From Bacillota bacterium (GTDB lineage Bacteria; Bacillota; Bacilli; Alicyclobacillales; SLC66), in the NCBI GenBank assembly GCA_021797415.1, contig JAJZZT010000465.1, forward strand, positions 1-7,440: 7,440 bases of DNA, read 5' to 3'. Positions 1 to 6,039 of this stretch are shown in pieces. The notes under the pieces are model-generated. The model worked only from the letters and a program-made list of their open reading frames with translations, ran no database searches and was not told the DNA's origin. Both the position numbers and the translations under genes were made by a program. Position 1 is the first letter of the stretch. Each line of letters opens with the position of its first letter.

Positions 1-223
1 TGTTCGCCACCACGCTGCGCGTGGTGCCGTGCAAACTCCGGTGCAGTTTCGAATCCGACGGACGTTCCACAAGCAATTGCCCGTCCTCCACACGCACCGC
101 CATGTCCGGATGAAGCGCGCGCGCCAGGCTGCCTTTCGGACCTTTTACCGCGATTCCTCCACTCTCAATGGTCACTTCCACACCAGGTGGAATATGGATG
201 GGTCGTCTCCCTATCCGAGACAT
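1..223 (-). CDS. rplF: 50S ribosomal protein L6, N-terminal part (runs off window)
   Basis: L6 sits at the base of the L7/L12 stalk of the 50S subunit, near the sarcin-ricin loop. Only the first 74 codons are visible; the gene continues past the left edge. The start is ATG at 223-221, preceded by GAGGAGGTG with 7 nt between GGAGG and ATG. The visible protein begins MSRIGRRPIHIPPGV, then has the L6 family signatures VKGPKGSL (about residues 27-33) and HGTTRS (about 65-70), closely matching Bacillus L6. It lies 95 nt after the S8 stop, its usual neighbour. There is no sign of damage in the visible part. Confidence 0.96.
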   Translation of the reverse strand, partial: MSRIGRRPIHIPPGVEVTIESGGIAVKGPKGSLARALHPDMAVRVEDGQLLVERPSDSKLHRSLHGTTRSVVAN

Positions 224-318
224 CGTGCCACCTCCTCAATCAGACATCGGCCGCTTCCGCCGGACCGGCCCGCCAAAATGTCGCCCAATGCTTCGCATGC
301 CGACTGTTCCCGCGATTT

Positions 319-717
319 CTACCAGACGTAACAGATGACTTCTCCGCCGACCTTCTCCTGACGGGCGCGTCGATCGGTCATCAATCCGCGCGACGTTGAG
401 ACGATGGCAATGCCGAGTCCGCCCAGCACACGCGGCAATTCTTCAGAACCCGCATACACCCGAAGTCCCGGCTTGCTGATGCGCTTGAGGCCCGTGATGA
501 CGCGCGTGTTGTTCGTGCTGTACTTCAAATGCACGCGGATCGTGCCTTGCTTATTGTCCGGGATAAACTCGGCGTCCCGGATATACCCTTCCTGTTTGAG
601 GATGTCCGCGATCGCCCGTTTGATTTTCGAGCCTGGAATATCCACCTTTTCATGCCCGACCATGTTCCCGTTTCGAATCCGCGTCAGCATGTCCGCAATG
701 GGATCCGTCATTACCAC
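319..717 (-). CDS. rpsH: 30S ribosomal protein S8
   Basis: S8 is a primary 16S rRNA binder that organises the central domain and platform of the 30S subunit. The 132-residue product has the same length as B. subtilis S8. It starts [16 protein letters not shown], has [16 protein letters not shown] in the middle, and ends with [12 protein letters not shown] and the usual C-terminal GGEV...YVW. The start is GTG at 717-715: GGAGG at 728-732 lies 10 nt upstream, whereas the ATG two codons later would be 16 nt away. The stop is TAG. It lies 54 nt downstream of rpsN. In E. coli S8 represses the spc operon through a site near the L5 start; I saw no matching structure here but could not fold the RNA. 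Confidence 0.98.
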   Translation of the reverse strand: MVMTDPIADMLTRIRNGNMVGHEKVDIPGSKIKRAIADILKQEGYIRDAEFIPDNKQGTIRVHLKYSTNNTRVITGLKRISKPGLRVYAGSEELPRVLGGLGIAIVSTSRGLMTDRRARQEKVGGEVICYVW

Positions 718-771
718 TGTAAAACTACCTCCTCCCGAAACCCGCTTCCTGCGATCTCCATGTCCCCACGC

Positions 772-957
772 TCACCAACTGGCTTTCGTAATACCGGGAA
801 GCTGGCCCGTGTGCGCGAGTTCCCGGAAGCAAATCCGGCAGATTCCAAATTTACGCAGCACAGAGTGCGGCCGGCCGCATCGCTTGCATCGCGTGTAGGC
901 GCGCGTGCTGAACTTCGCCGGCCGCGCCGCCTTGATGACCATTGACTTCTTTGCCAC
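772..957 (-). CDS. rpsN: 30S ribosomal protein S14, zinc-binding (type Z / C+) form
   Basis: S14 is a small 30S-head protein that contacts S3 and S19 and is added late in assembly. The product has 61 residues, the short form typical of Gram-positive bacteria, rather than the roughly 100-residue E. coli form. Four cysteines at positions 24, 27, 40 and 43 (CKRC and CRIC) form the zinc ribbon, and the end [11 protein letters not shown] is typical. The frame stays open upstream to 981, but the start is GTG at 957: it gives the family's MAKKSM beginning and sits 7 nt from a full GGAGG. The neighbouring GTG at 960 is one codon longer and less likely. Zinc-dependent S14 is often backed up by a zinc-free paralogue under Zur control elsewhere in the genome; none is in this window. 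Confidence 0.97.
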   Translation of the reverse strand: MAKKSMVIKAARPAKFSTRAYTRCKRCGRPHSVLRKFGICRICFRELAHTGQLPGITKASW

Positions 958-962
958 CACAG

Positions 963-969
963 CACCTCC
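963..969 (-). promoter_or_regulatory. ribosome binding site of rpsN
   Basis: GGAGGTG on the minus strand, with GGAGG ending 7 nt before the GTG at 957. It places the rpsN start at MAKKSM and excludes the eight-codon longer reading that would begin inside the spacer. Confidence 0.85.
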
Positions 970-981
970 CCAACCGCTCAA

Positions 982-1527
982 TCAGACCTGGCGAAACGGC
1001 ATCCCCATCTCGGCCAGCAACGCCCGCGCTTCCTCGTCGGATTTCGCCGTCGTCACGATGACCACATCCATACCGCGCACTTTATCGATCTTATCGTAGT
1101 CCACTTCCGGAAAGATCAGCTGCTCGCGCAGCCCCAGGGTGTAGTTCCCGCGACCGTCGAACGCCTTTGGAGAGACGCCGCGGAAATCGCGCACGCGGGG
1201 CAGCGCGATGTTGACCAGTTTGTCAAGGAAATGGTACATCCGTTCCCCCCGCAGCGTTACCTTGGCGCCGATCTTCTGCCCCTGGCGAAGCTTGAAGCCG
1301 GCAATCGACTTCTTCGCCCGCGTCACCACCGGCCTTTGCCCGGCGATGAGTGTCAGGTCCGCCACGGCGCCGTCGAGCACCTTCTCATTTTGCGCCGCTT
1401 CACCGACGCCCATATTGATCACGATTTTCTCGATCCGCGGCACCTGCATCACATTGCGGTACGAGAACTTCTGCATCAGGGCGGGTGTCACGCGCGACTG
1501 GTATTGCTCGCGCATCCTAGCTGCCAT
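982..1527 (-). CDS. rplE: 50S ribosomal protein L5
   Basis: L5 binds 5S rRNA and helps place it in the central protuberance, where it also touches the P-site tRNA and the 30S head. The product has 181 residues against 179 in B. subtilis. Family signatures in order are [18 protein letters not shown], then [25 protein letters not shown], the block [23 protein letters not shown], and [12 protein letters not shown] near the end. Three starts are possible: GTG at 1536, ATG at 1527 and ATG at 1515. The one at 1527 is chosen because GAGGTG lies at a proper distance from it, while it overlaps the GTG at 1536. The stop is TGA. It follows rplX by about 54 nt and precedes rpsN by 24 nt. Confidence 0.97.
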   Translation of the reverse strand: MAARMREQYQSRVTPALMQKFSYRNVMQVPRIEKIVINMGVGEAAQNEKVLDGAVADLTLIAGQRPVVTRAKKSIAGFKLRQGQKIGAKVTLRGERMYHFLDKLVNIALPRVRDFRGVSPKAFDGRGNYTLGLREQLIFPEVDYDKIDKVRGMDVVIVTTAKSDEEARALLAEMGMPFRQV

Positions 1528-1533
1528 CAGCCG

Positions 1534-1542
1534 CACCTCTCT
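1534..1542 (-). promoter_or_regulatory. ribosome binding site deciding the rplE start
   Basis: AGAGAGGTG on the minus strand, with 6 nt from its end (8 nt from GAGG) to the ATG at 1527. Because its last three bases are the alternative GTG at 1536, that codon cannot be the start served by this site. Confidence 0.7.
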
Positions 1543-1581
1543 CTACCGTTTGAATCCGCATTTCCAACCGTCCGCCGCCGG

Positions 1582-1908
1582 TCAGTCGATGATTTCGCCC
1601 GACTTCTTCGCATAGCGGACCTTCCTGCCGTCTTCGAGGACCTTGAATCCTACCCTCGTTGGGCCGCCGGACAACGGATCGATCAAAGCGACGTTCGACA
1701 CGTCGAGCGACGCTTCCCGCTCGACGATGCCTCCCTCCGGATACGCCGCGTTCGGCTTCTGGTGCTTCTTGACGAGGTTGACGCCCTCCACGACCAGCCT
1801 GTTCTTGCGCGGGTACACAGCGAGCACCTTGCCCTTCTTGCCGCGATCCTTGCCGGCGATGGCGATCACCGTATCCCCTTTGTGAATCTTCACCTTGGGT
1901 TGCGTCAA
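1582..1908 (-). CDS. rplX: 50S ribosomal protein L24
   Basis: L24 is an early assembly protein of the 50S subunit and sits near the peptide exit. The product has 108 residues, about five more than B. subtilis L24 because of an extra N-terminal MTQPK. The KOW motif is clear at about residues 8-30 ([20 protein letters not shown]), followed by [13 protein letters not shown] and by [19 protein letters not shown] at the end. The start is TTG: GGAGG at 1918-1922 lies 9 nt upstream of it. A GTG at 1893 would give the standard length (MKIHKGD) but has no Shine-Dalgarno at a usable distance. The stop is TGA. Confidence 0.96.
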   Translation of the reverse strand: MTQPKVKIHKGDTVIAIAGKDRGKKGKVLAVYPRKNRLVVEGVNLVKKHQKPNAAYPEGGIVEREASLDVSNVALIDPLSGGPTRVGFKVLEDGRKVRYAKKSGEIID

Positions 1909-1917
1909 GCCGTTTCG

Positions 1918-1924
1918 CCTCCCT
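1918..1924 (-). promoter_or_regulatory. ribosome binding site supporting the TTG start of rplX
   Basis: AGGGAGG-type site on the minus strand, 9 nt before the TTG at 1908-1906. No similar site precedes the in-frame GTG at 1893, so the rare TTG start is preferred. Confidence 0.7.
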
Positions 1925-1957
1925 TCCTTTGCTTCGTCGCAGGCCCAGCCGGCCGCC

Positions 1958-2326
1958 TCACAGCACCTCGGGGGCCAAAGACACGATCTTCATGAAATCC
2001 CGCTCGCGGAGTTCCCGCGCGACGGGACCGAATATCCTTGTGCCGCGCGGGCTGCGGTCATCCCGTATAATCACCGCCGCATTCTCGTCAAACCGGATAT
2101 ACGAACCATCCGAACGCCTGACGGCGCGCTTCGTGCGCACGATCACCGCGCGCACCACGTCGCCTTTTTTGACAACGCCTCCGGGCGTTGCGTTTTTTAC
2201 AGAAGCCACAATCACATCGCCGATACTGGCCGTCTTGCGATTCGATCCCCCCAGCACGCGGAAACACATGATTTCCTTCGCGCCGGAATTGTCAGCCACA
2301 ACAAGACGCGTCTGCGGTTGAATCAC
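1958..2326 (-). CDS. rplN: 50S ribosomal protein L14
   Basis: L14 binds 23S rRNA and takes part in bridges to the 30S subunit; it is also the docking site of the silencing factor RsfS in bacteria. The product has 122 residues, the standard length. It begins [20 protein letters not shown] with the L14 signature around residues 60-86 ([14 protein letters not shown]..), then DENAAVII and [14 protein letters not shown] near the end. The start is GTG at 2326-2324, 8 nt after GGAGG in an AAAGGAGG context. The stop is TGA. This would be the first gene of the spc operon in E. coli; here it follows rpsQ by 89 nt with no visible promoter. Confidence 0.98.
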   Translation of the reverse strand: MIQPQTRLVVADNSGAKEIMCFRVLGGSNRKTASIGDVIVASVKNATPGGVVKKGDVVRAVIVRTKRAVRRSDGSYIRFDENAAVIIRDDRSPRGTRIFGPVARELRERDFMKIVSLAPEVL

Positions 2327-2342
2327 CGTGCACTCCTCCTTT

Positions 2343-2396
2343 CATCGGCATCGTGACCGGAACGAACTTCCATCGGCGTCGTCCGGAACTACCTGG
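2343..2396. repeat. imperfect tandem duplication in the S17-L14 spacer
   Basis: Two adjacent copies of about 26-28 bp, 2343-2370 and 2371-2396, both starting CATCGGC(A/G)TCGT and sharing CCGGAAC. They differ by a 2-base gap and a few substitutions. The repeat occupies most of the spacer between the rpsQ stop (2416) and the rplN ribosome binding site. It probably arose by local duplication; no function is evident. Confidence 0.55.
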
Positions 2397-2415
2397 AACC
2401 TCGTCGGCTCCGGAT

Positions 2416-2712
2416 TTAGAGAACATCGGCCCGCCGCGTGATTTCAAGCAAGCGCCAGCATTTGTCCTTGCTGAGCGGCCGCGTTTCCATGATCCGCACG
2501 GTATCGCCGATTCTCGCCTCATTGTGCTCGTCGTGCACCTTGAATTTTTTCGTATGCTTCACACGTTTGCCGTAAAGCGGATGCGGTTTTGTCGTCTCCA
2601 CCGCAACCACGATGGTCTTTTGCATCTTGTCGCTGACCACCATGCCGACGCGGATCTTCCGCTCGCTGCGAACTTCCTGCATGGTTCCTTCCTGCATGGT
2701 TCCTTCCTGCAT
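2416..2712 (-). CDS. rpsQ: 30S ribosomal protein S17, with repeated start region
   Basis: S17 is a primary 16S rRNA-binding protein (OB fold) of the 30S body. The core is clear: [17 protein letters not shown], then [23 protein letters not shown] and [12 protein letters not shown]. Bacillus S17 has 87 residues; with the start chosen here the product has 98, because the sequence MQEGT occurs twice ahead of MQEVRSERK. There are three in-frame ATGs at 2712, 2697 and 2682 plus a GTG at 2724. The ATG at 2682 gives the canonical 88 residues. The ATG at 2712 is annotated because it lies 11 nt from the strong GGAGG; GTG 2724 is unlikely, as that GGAGG overlaps it. Which start is used is uncertain. The stop is TAA. 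It lies 19 nt after rpmC. Confidence 0.93.
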   Translation of the reverse strand: MQEGTMQEGTMQEVRSERKIRVGMVVSDKMQKTIVVAVETTKPHPLYGKRVKHTKKFKVHDEHNEARIGDTVRIMETRPLSKDKCWRLLEITRRADVL

Positions 2713-2722
2713 GATTCCTTCC
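2674..2722. repeat. 15-bp tandem repeat carrying the rpsQ start and SD-like sequence
   Basis: Two perfect 15-bp copies at 2681-2695 and 2696-2710, flanked by a nearly perfect partial copy at 2711-2722 and a 7-base partial copy at 2674-2680. On the coding strand each unit reads as a purine-rich stretch containing AGGAAGGA followed by ATG, so each repeat brings its own start codon and SD-like sequence. The 15-bp length keeps the frame and encodes MQEGT. Confidence 0.9.
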
Positions 2723-2731
2723 ACCTCCCGT

Positions 2732-2929
2732 TCAGCTGATCCCGAGTTCCCGCTCCCGCAAAATGGTCTTGGCCCTGGCGATCGCCTTGCGCACCTCGCG
2801 GATGCGCATCGGATTCTCCAACTGCCCCGTGGCCAACTGGAAGCGCAGGTGGAACAGTTCTTCCTTCAGGGCGTCCACTTCCTTCAGCAGTTCACTGTCG
2901 CTCCTGGTCCGAAGATCCTTCGCTTTCAC
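2732..2929 (-). CDS. rpmC: 50S ribosomal protein L29
   Basis: L29 is a small two-helix protein at the exit-tunnel rim, next to L23, where trigger factor and SRP dock. The product has 65 residues, close to the 66 of B. subtilis. The hallmark [19 protein letters not shown] lies at about residues 21-39, followed by [20 protein letters not shown]. The frame allows a GTG at 2938, but the start is the GTG at 2929 (MKAKDL, as in Bacillus MKANEI), since GGAGGTGA at 2935-2942 overlaps the upstream codon and is 8 nt (from GGAGG) from the chosen one. The first 38 nt overlap the end of rplP in another frame, so its translation is likely coupled to L16. The stop is TGA. Confidence 0.96.
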   Translation of the reverse strand: MKAKDLRTRSDSELLKEVDALKEELFHLRFQLATGQLENPMRIREVRKAIARAKTILRERELGIS

Positions 2930-3359
2930 CCTGGTCACCTCCCACTCCCGCCTCGCTTCTGGTGACGATCTTCGTCTTGATCGGCAACTTGTGCGCGGCG
3001 AGGCGCAGCGCTTCCCGCGCCACTTCCTCCGGCACGCCCGCCAATTCGAAGAGAACGCGCCCGGGCTTCACGACCGCCACCCACTTTTCCGGCGATCCTT
3101 TGCCGCTTCCCATCCTCGTTTCGGCTGGTTTGGCCGTCACCGGTTTGCTGGGAAAAATCTTGATCCAGACCTTTCCGCCACGGCGGATGTACCGCGTCAT
3201 GGCGATCCGGGCCGCCTCAATCTGGCGGTTGGTGATCCATGCGGGTTCCAGCGCCTGCAATCCGAATTCGCCAAATGCGACTTCTCCGCCGCCCTTGGTC
3301 ATGCCCTTCATGCGTCCGCGGTGTTCCTTGCGGTGCAAAACGCGCTTCGGCATCAACAT
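2892..3359 (-). CDS. rplP: 50S ribosomal protein L16, with extended C-terminal tail
   Basis: L16 lies near the A-site tRNA and 5S rRNA and is a late assembly protein of the 50S subunit. The product has 155 residues against 144 in B. subtilis. The core is highly conserved: [77 protein letters not shown], and [19 protein letters not shown] ending near residue 130. The tail from about residue 134 is acidic and polar ([15 protein letters not shown]). It reads through the rpmC ribosome binding site and start, giving a 38-nt overlap. The start is ATG at 3359 with GGAGGT 8 nt upstream; the stop is TGA. It follows rpsC by 66 nt. Confidence 0.97.
   Translation of the reverse strand: MLMPKRVLHRKEHRGRMKGMTKGGGEVAFGEFGLQALEPAWITNRQIEAARIAMTRYIRRGGKVWIKIFPSKPVTAKPAETRMGSGKGSPEKWVAVVKPGRVLFELAGVPEEVAREALRLAAHKLPIKTKIVTRSEAGVGGDQGESEGSSDQERQ
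2935..2942 (-). promoter_or_regulatory. ribosome binding site of rpmC, inside rplP
   Basis: GGAGGTGA on the minus strand, a full match to the 16S rRNA 3' end. GGAGG lies 8 nt before the GTG at 2929. In the L16 frame the same bases encode part of Gly140-Gly141-Asp142, so the site is embedded in coding sequence. Confidence 0.85.
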
Positions 3360-3400
3360 GACTGTCTACCTCCATCCCTGTGCGTCAACCGGGCAACGCC

Positions 3401-3417
3401 GCGCGGTTCTCCCGCGC
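3401..3417 (-). other. short GC-rich hairpin in the S3-L16 spacer
   Basis: A perfect 6-bp inverted repeat (GCGCGG / CCGCGC) around a 5-nt loop, starting 8 nt after the rpsC stop. No run of T follows in the direction of transcription, so it does not look like a standard intrinsic terminator. It may be an mRNA-stability or processing element, or chance in GC-rich DNA. Confidence 0.4.
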
Positions 3418-3425
3418 AGTATCCG

Positions 3426-4079
3426 CTACTCCGTTTCTTTGCGCGTTTTGGTGGGCAACACCTCTCCGCGGTAGATCCAGACCTTCACGCCGATCCTGCC
3501 GTAGGTCGTGTGCGCTTCCGTCAGCGCGTAGTCGATGTCCGCGCGCAGCGTGTGCAACGGCACGGTGCCTTCCGCATAGCCTTCCGTACGGGCGATATCC
3601 GCTCCGCCCAGGCGGCCGGAAACCTGAACCTTGATCCCTTTTGCGCCGGCGCGAAGCGTCCGCTGCATCGCCTGGCGCATCGCCCTTCTGAACGCAACCC
3701 TGCGTTCCAGCTGCTGCGCGACATTGTCCGCAACCAGTTTGGCGTCCAGGTCGGCGTGTTTGATTTCGACGATGTTGATGTGCACGCGCTTGCCCGTGAT
3801 GGTCGAAAGCTGATTGCGAAGATTGTCGACCTCCGTACCGCCCTTTCCGATGACCATGCCGGGTTTGGCCGTATGCACGGTCACGTTGATCCGGTTGGCC
3901 GCGCGTTCGATCTGCACGCGCGAAACCGCCGCATCCTTCAGCCGTTTGAAGACGAACTGGCGAATCTTGAGATCTTCATGCAACAGTCCCTGGTAATCCT
4001 TCTTGTTGGCATACCATTTCGATTCCCAGTCGCGAATGATACCGATTCGCATCCCGACAGGATGGACCTTTTGCCCCAT
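3426..4079 (-). CDS. rpsC: 30S ribosomal protein S3
   Basis: S3 is a 30S-head protein at the mRNA entry channel and is involved in mRNA unwinding. The product has 217 residues, one shorter than in B. subtilis. The N-terminus [14 protein letters not shown] is typical. A KH type-2 domain spans about residues 38-108 with the GKGG loop at 78-81. The C-terminal S3 domain (about 120-200) carries [27 protein letters not shown], and [17 protein letters not shown]. The start is ATG at 4079 with a GGGAGGGG site upstream; the stop is TAG. It follows rplV by 67 nt, and S3 meets S14 and S19, also encoded here, in the 30S head. Confidence 0.98.
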   Translation of the reverse strand: MGQKVHPVGMRIGIIRDWESKWYANKKDYQGLLHEDLKIRQFVFKRLKDAAVSRVQIERAANRINVTVHTAKPGMVIGKGGTEVDNLRNQLSTITGKRVHINIVEIKHADLDAKLVADNVAQQLERRVAFRRAMRQAMQRTLRAGAKGIKVQVSGRLGGADIARTEGYAEGTVPLHTLRADIDYALTEAHTTYGRIGVKVWIYRGEVLPTKTRKETE

Positions 4080-4121
4080 GCAGCGAACCCCTCCCTGCTA
4101 TCATGTAAATACCGCGCCCGC

Positions 4122-4140
4122 CGCCGCATAACCCGCGGCG
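4122..4140 (-). other. short GC-rich hairpin in the L22-S3 spacer
   Basis: A perfect 6-bp inverted repeat (CGCCGC / GCGGCG) with a 7-nt loop, 6 nt after the rplV stop. It is followed by GC-rich sequence rather than a T run, so termination is unlikely. Its position just behind a stop codon resembles the S3-L16 and S19-L22 spacers. Confidence 0.4.
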
Positions 4141-4146
4141 AAAAGT

Positions 4147-4479
4147 CTACTTCTCGCTTACGATCACCGTGACGTGGCTGGTGTGTTTGAGAATGCTGAA
4201 CGGCCTGCCCTGCGCCCGCGGATGGAACCGCTTGAGCGTCGGTCCCTGGTCGACAAAAATCTTGCTGATATACAGCCGATCCACATCCATTTCATGATTC
4301 TGCTCCGCATTGGCCACAGCGGACCGCAACACCTTCTCAATCACTGGCGAGCCGGCCTTCGGAGTATGTTTGAGGATCGCGATCGCTTCACCGATCGATT
4401 TGCCGCGGATCAGATCCACCACGAGCCGCACCTTCCGTGGCGCGATCCGCACGTACTTCGCAACAGCCCTTGCCTCCAT
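4147..4479 (-). CDS. rplV: 50S ribosomal protein L22
   Basis: L22 contacts all domains of 23S rRNA, and its long beta-hairpin lines the peptide exit tunnel near the constriction made with L4. The product has 110 residues (Bacillus 113). Visible signatures are [20 protein letters not shown] at residues 8-27, [17 protein letters not shown] at 48-64, and the tunnel hairpin at about 80-102 ([15 protein letters not shown]). The hairpin has RAQGRP where Bacillus has RAMGRA, a variation I regard as ordinary. The end VTVIVSEK is typical. The start is ATG at 4479, 7 nt from GGAGG; the stop is TAG. It lies 52 nt after rpsS. Confidence 0.98.
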   Translation of the reverse strand: MEARAVAKYVRIAPRKVRLVVDLIRGKSIGEAIAILKHTPKAGSPVIEKVLRSAVANAEQNHEMDVDRLYISKIFVDQGPTLKRFHPRAQGRPFSILKHTSHVTVIVSEK

Positions 4480-4496
4480 GCCGCATCCTCCTCTCT

Positions 4497-4525
4497 GCCG
4501 GAATATCGCCCAGGAGGGCGCCGGC
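4497..4525 (-). other. GC-rich hairpin between rpsS and rplV
   Basis: In the transcript, GCCGG then CGCCC, a 4-nt loop TCCT, GGGCG, a 5-nt bulge ATATT, and CCGGC. This gives 5 + 5 perfect GC-rich pairs. It begins 6 nt after the rpsS stop and ends 5 nt before the rplV ribosome binding site. It lacks a T run, so it is more likely a stability, processing or translation-tuning element than a terminator. It is the best of the spacer hairpins in this window. Confidence 0.5.
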
Positions 4526-4531
4526 TATGCG

Positions 4532-4813
4532 TCAACGGGACCGCGATGACCGCTCGTCTCCCGCGTGCCCTTTGAATGTGCGCGTCGGCGCGAATTCTCC
4601 GAGCTTGTGCCCCACCATGTCCTCGCTCACATAGATCGGCACGTGCTTGCGCCCGTCATGCACCGCGAACGTATGGCCCACAAATTGCGGAAAAATCGTC
4701 GAACGGCGCGACCATGTCTTGATGACCCGCTTTTCGTTTGCCGTGTTCAGCGCCTCGACCTTTTTCATCAGGTGTTCGTCCGCAAACGGCCCTTTCTTGA
4801 GTGAACGCCCCAC
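4532..4813 (-). CDS. rpsS: 30S ribosomal protein S19
   Basis: S19 is a 30S-head protein that forms a complex with S13 near the A-site tRNA and bridges to the 50S. The product has 93 residues, with [15 protein letters not shown] at the start, [19 protein letters not shown] in the middle, and [18 protein letters not shown] then APTRTFKGH near the end. The frame also allows a GTG at 4819 (two extra residues), but the AAGGAGG at 4821-4827 would then be only 1 nt away. The GTG at 4813 is 7 nt away and gives the family's normal N-terminus. The stop is TGA. It follows rplB by 69 nt. Confidence 0.97.
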   Translation of the reverse strand: MGRSLKKGPFADEHLMKKVEALNTANEKRVIKTWSRRSTIFPQFVGHTFAVHDGRKHVPIYVSEDMVGHKLGEFAPTRTFKGHAGDERSSRSR

Positions 4814-4820
4814 CGTCACG

Positions 4821-4827
4821 CCTCCTT
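4821..4827 (-). promoter_or_regulatory. ribosome binding site deciding the rpsS start
   Basis: AAGGAGG on the minus strand, exactly 7 nt before the GTG at 4813 and 1 nt before the alternative GTG at 4819. The spacing rules out the longer form. Confidence 0.85.
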
Positions 4828-4882
4828 CGCCGGAACGGACGCCGCGCGCCCGTTCGATGCTGTCCGTCCACCGCCCGTTTTT

Positions 4883-5713
4883 CTACTTCTTCCTGCGGTG
4901 AACGATGTATTTGTCCGTCACGTGATTTTTCTTGCGCGTCTTCTTGCCCAGAGTCGGTTTGCCCCAGGGGGACATCGGCGACTTGCGCCCGATCGGCGCC
5001 CGGCCTTCCCCGCCGCCGTGCGGGTGATCCGATGGGTTCATGACGACGCCGCGCACCGTGGGCCGGATACCGCGCCAACGGGATCTGCCGGCTTTGCCGA
5101 TGGAAATGTTTTCGTGGTCGAGGTTGCCGACCTGTCCCACCGTGGCCCGGCATTCCTTGCGCACCATGCGCACCTCGCCGGAGGCGAGCCGCACCTGCAC
5201 ATAGCCGCCCTCCTTCGCCAGGAGTTGCGCTTCGGCGCCCGCCGCGCGCGCCAGTTGTCCGCCGCGGCCCGGGTACAATTCGATATTGTGAACCACCGTA
5301 CCGACCGGGATATTGACGAGAGGCAGCGCATTTCCCACCTTGATGTCGGCCTCGGGGCCCGACACGATGGTGTCGCCCACCTTCAGTCCGAGCGGACAGA
5401 TGATGTACCGCTTCTCGCCGTCGACGTAATTGATGAGCGCGATGCGCGCCGAGCGATTTGGATCATACTCAACCGTGGCAACACGCCCTGGTATGCCATC
5501 TTTATTGCGTTTGAAATCGATGATTCTGTACTTCCGTTTGTGGCCGCCGCCGTGGTGGCGCACCGTGATGCGTCCCTGATGATTCCGTCCGGCCCGCTTG
5601 TTCAATCCTACGACAAGCGATTTTTCCGGCTTGTCCGTGGTGATTTCTTCAAACTTGGAAACCGACATGAAGCGGCGCGCGGGCGAGGTCGGCCTGTACT
5701 TCCTGATCGCCAT
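4883..5713 (-). CDS. rplB: 50S ribosomal protein L2
   Basis: L2 is one of the most conserved 50S proteins, needed for subunit association and close to the peptidyl-transferase centre. The product has 276 residues, the normal Bacillus length. It starts [15 protein letters not shown], has [17 protein letters not shown] at 47-63 (RNA-binding OB-like domain), and an SH3-like domain in the second half. The hallmark [15 protein letters not shown] begins at residue 229; His230 corresponds to E. coli His229, reported to be important for peptidyl transfer. The end has GKKTRKKN....KYIVHRRKK. The start is ATG at 5713, 9 nt after GGAGG; the stop is TAG. It lies 26 nt after rplW. Confidence 0.99.
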   Translation of the reverse strand: MAIRKYRPTSPARRFMSVSKFEEITTDKPEKSLVVGLNKRAGRNHQGRITVRHHGGGHKRKYRIIDFKRNKDGIPGRVATVEYDPNRSARIALINYVDGEKRYIICPLGLKVGDTIVSGPEADIKVGNALPLVNIPVGTVVHNIELYPGRGGQLARAAGAEAQLLAKEGGYVQVRLASGEVRMVRKECRATVGQVGNLDHENISIGKAGRSRWRGIRPTVRGVVMNPSDHPHGGGEGRAPIGRKSPMSPWGKPTLGKKTRKKNHVTDKYIVHRRKK

Positions 5714-5739
5714 GTGTCACAACCTCCTCTCGTCTGGAT

Positions 5740-6039
5740 TTAGGATTCCGCCTGCCCGAAGAAATCGGGCATCTCACTGTCCGGCGTCAGCGTGACGTAC
5801 GCCTTTTTCCATTTCGACGTATAGCCAAAGTGTTTGCCGTACCGCTTGCGTTTCGCGGGAACCCAGAGCGTGTTGACCTTCTTGACCTTGGCGCCGGAAA
5901 AGATCCGTTCCACCGCATGGGCGATCTCGATCTTGTTGGCGTCGCCGTCGACCTCAAACGTCACGACGTTCTGCTCCGTCAGGATCGACGCTTTTTCCGT
6001 GATGATGGGCCGCCTGATGATATCATGAGGGTTCTTCAC
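5740..6039 (-). CDS. rplW: 50S ribosomal protein L23
   Basis: L23 sits at the exit-tunnel mouth and is the main docking site for trigger factor and SRP. The product has 99 residues, in the normal range. Family features are [12 protein letters not shown] at residues 6-17, [19 protein letters not shown], then [18 protein letters not shown], and KWKKAYVTL near the end. The start is GTG at 6039-6037 and overlaps the rplD stop as GTGA. The Shine-Dalgarno (GGAGGAGGTG) is the codons for the Val-Glu-Glu-Val near the L4 C-terminus, so the two genes are likely translationally coupled. The stop is TAA. Confidence 0.98.
   Translation of the reverse strand: MKNPHDIIRRPIITEKASILTEQNVVTFEVDGDANKIEIAHAVERIFSGAKVKKVNTLWVPAKRKRYGKHFGYTSKWKKAYVTLTPDSEMPDFFGQAES

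Noticed and set aside
224..318. Regulatory structure in the 95-nt S8-L6 spacer
   Set aside because: Several short GC-rich pairings are possible (for example GGCCG at 249-253 with CGGCC at 266-270), but they compete and have poor loops. I cannot separate them from chance.
718..771. Tiny open frame of 16 codons ([16 protein letters not shown]) between S14 and S8
   Set aside because: It overlaps the S8 ribosome binding site and start, has no clear Shine-Dalgarno of its own and matches nothing I know. It is probably a chance frame.
2327..2415. Possible spc promoter between rpsQ and rplN, as in E. coli
   Set aside because: I see no -35/-10 pair with reasonable spacing in the GC-rich spacer. Read-through from the S10 promoter is the simpler reading.
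2763..4172. Long open frame (about 470 codons) on the plus strand, opposite L29, L16, S3 and spacers
   Set aside because: It is antisense to well-conserved genes, resembles no known protein, and is expected from the codon structure of GC-rich genes on the other strand. The same applies to the plus-strand frames at 1231-1995, 4898-5743 and 6852-7412.
4122..4525. Intrinsic terminators at the spacer hairpins
   Set aside because: None of the hairpins is followed by a run of T in the direction of transcription, and essential genes of the same operon follow directly.
4814..4882. Inverted repeat ACGGAC / GTCCGT (4835-4840 and 4862-4867) in the L2-S19 spacer
   Set aside because: Six base pairs around a 21-nt loop are readily found by chance in such a spacer.
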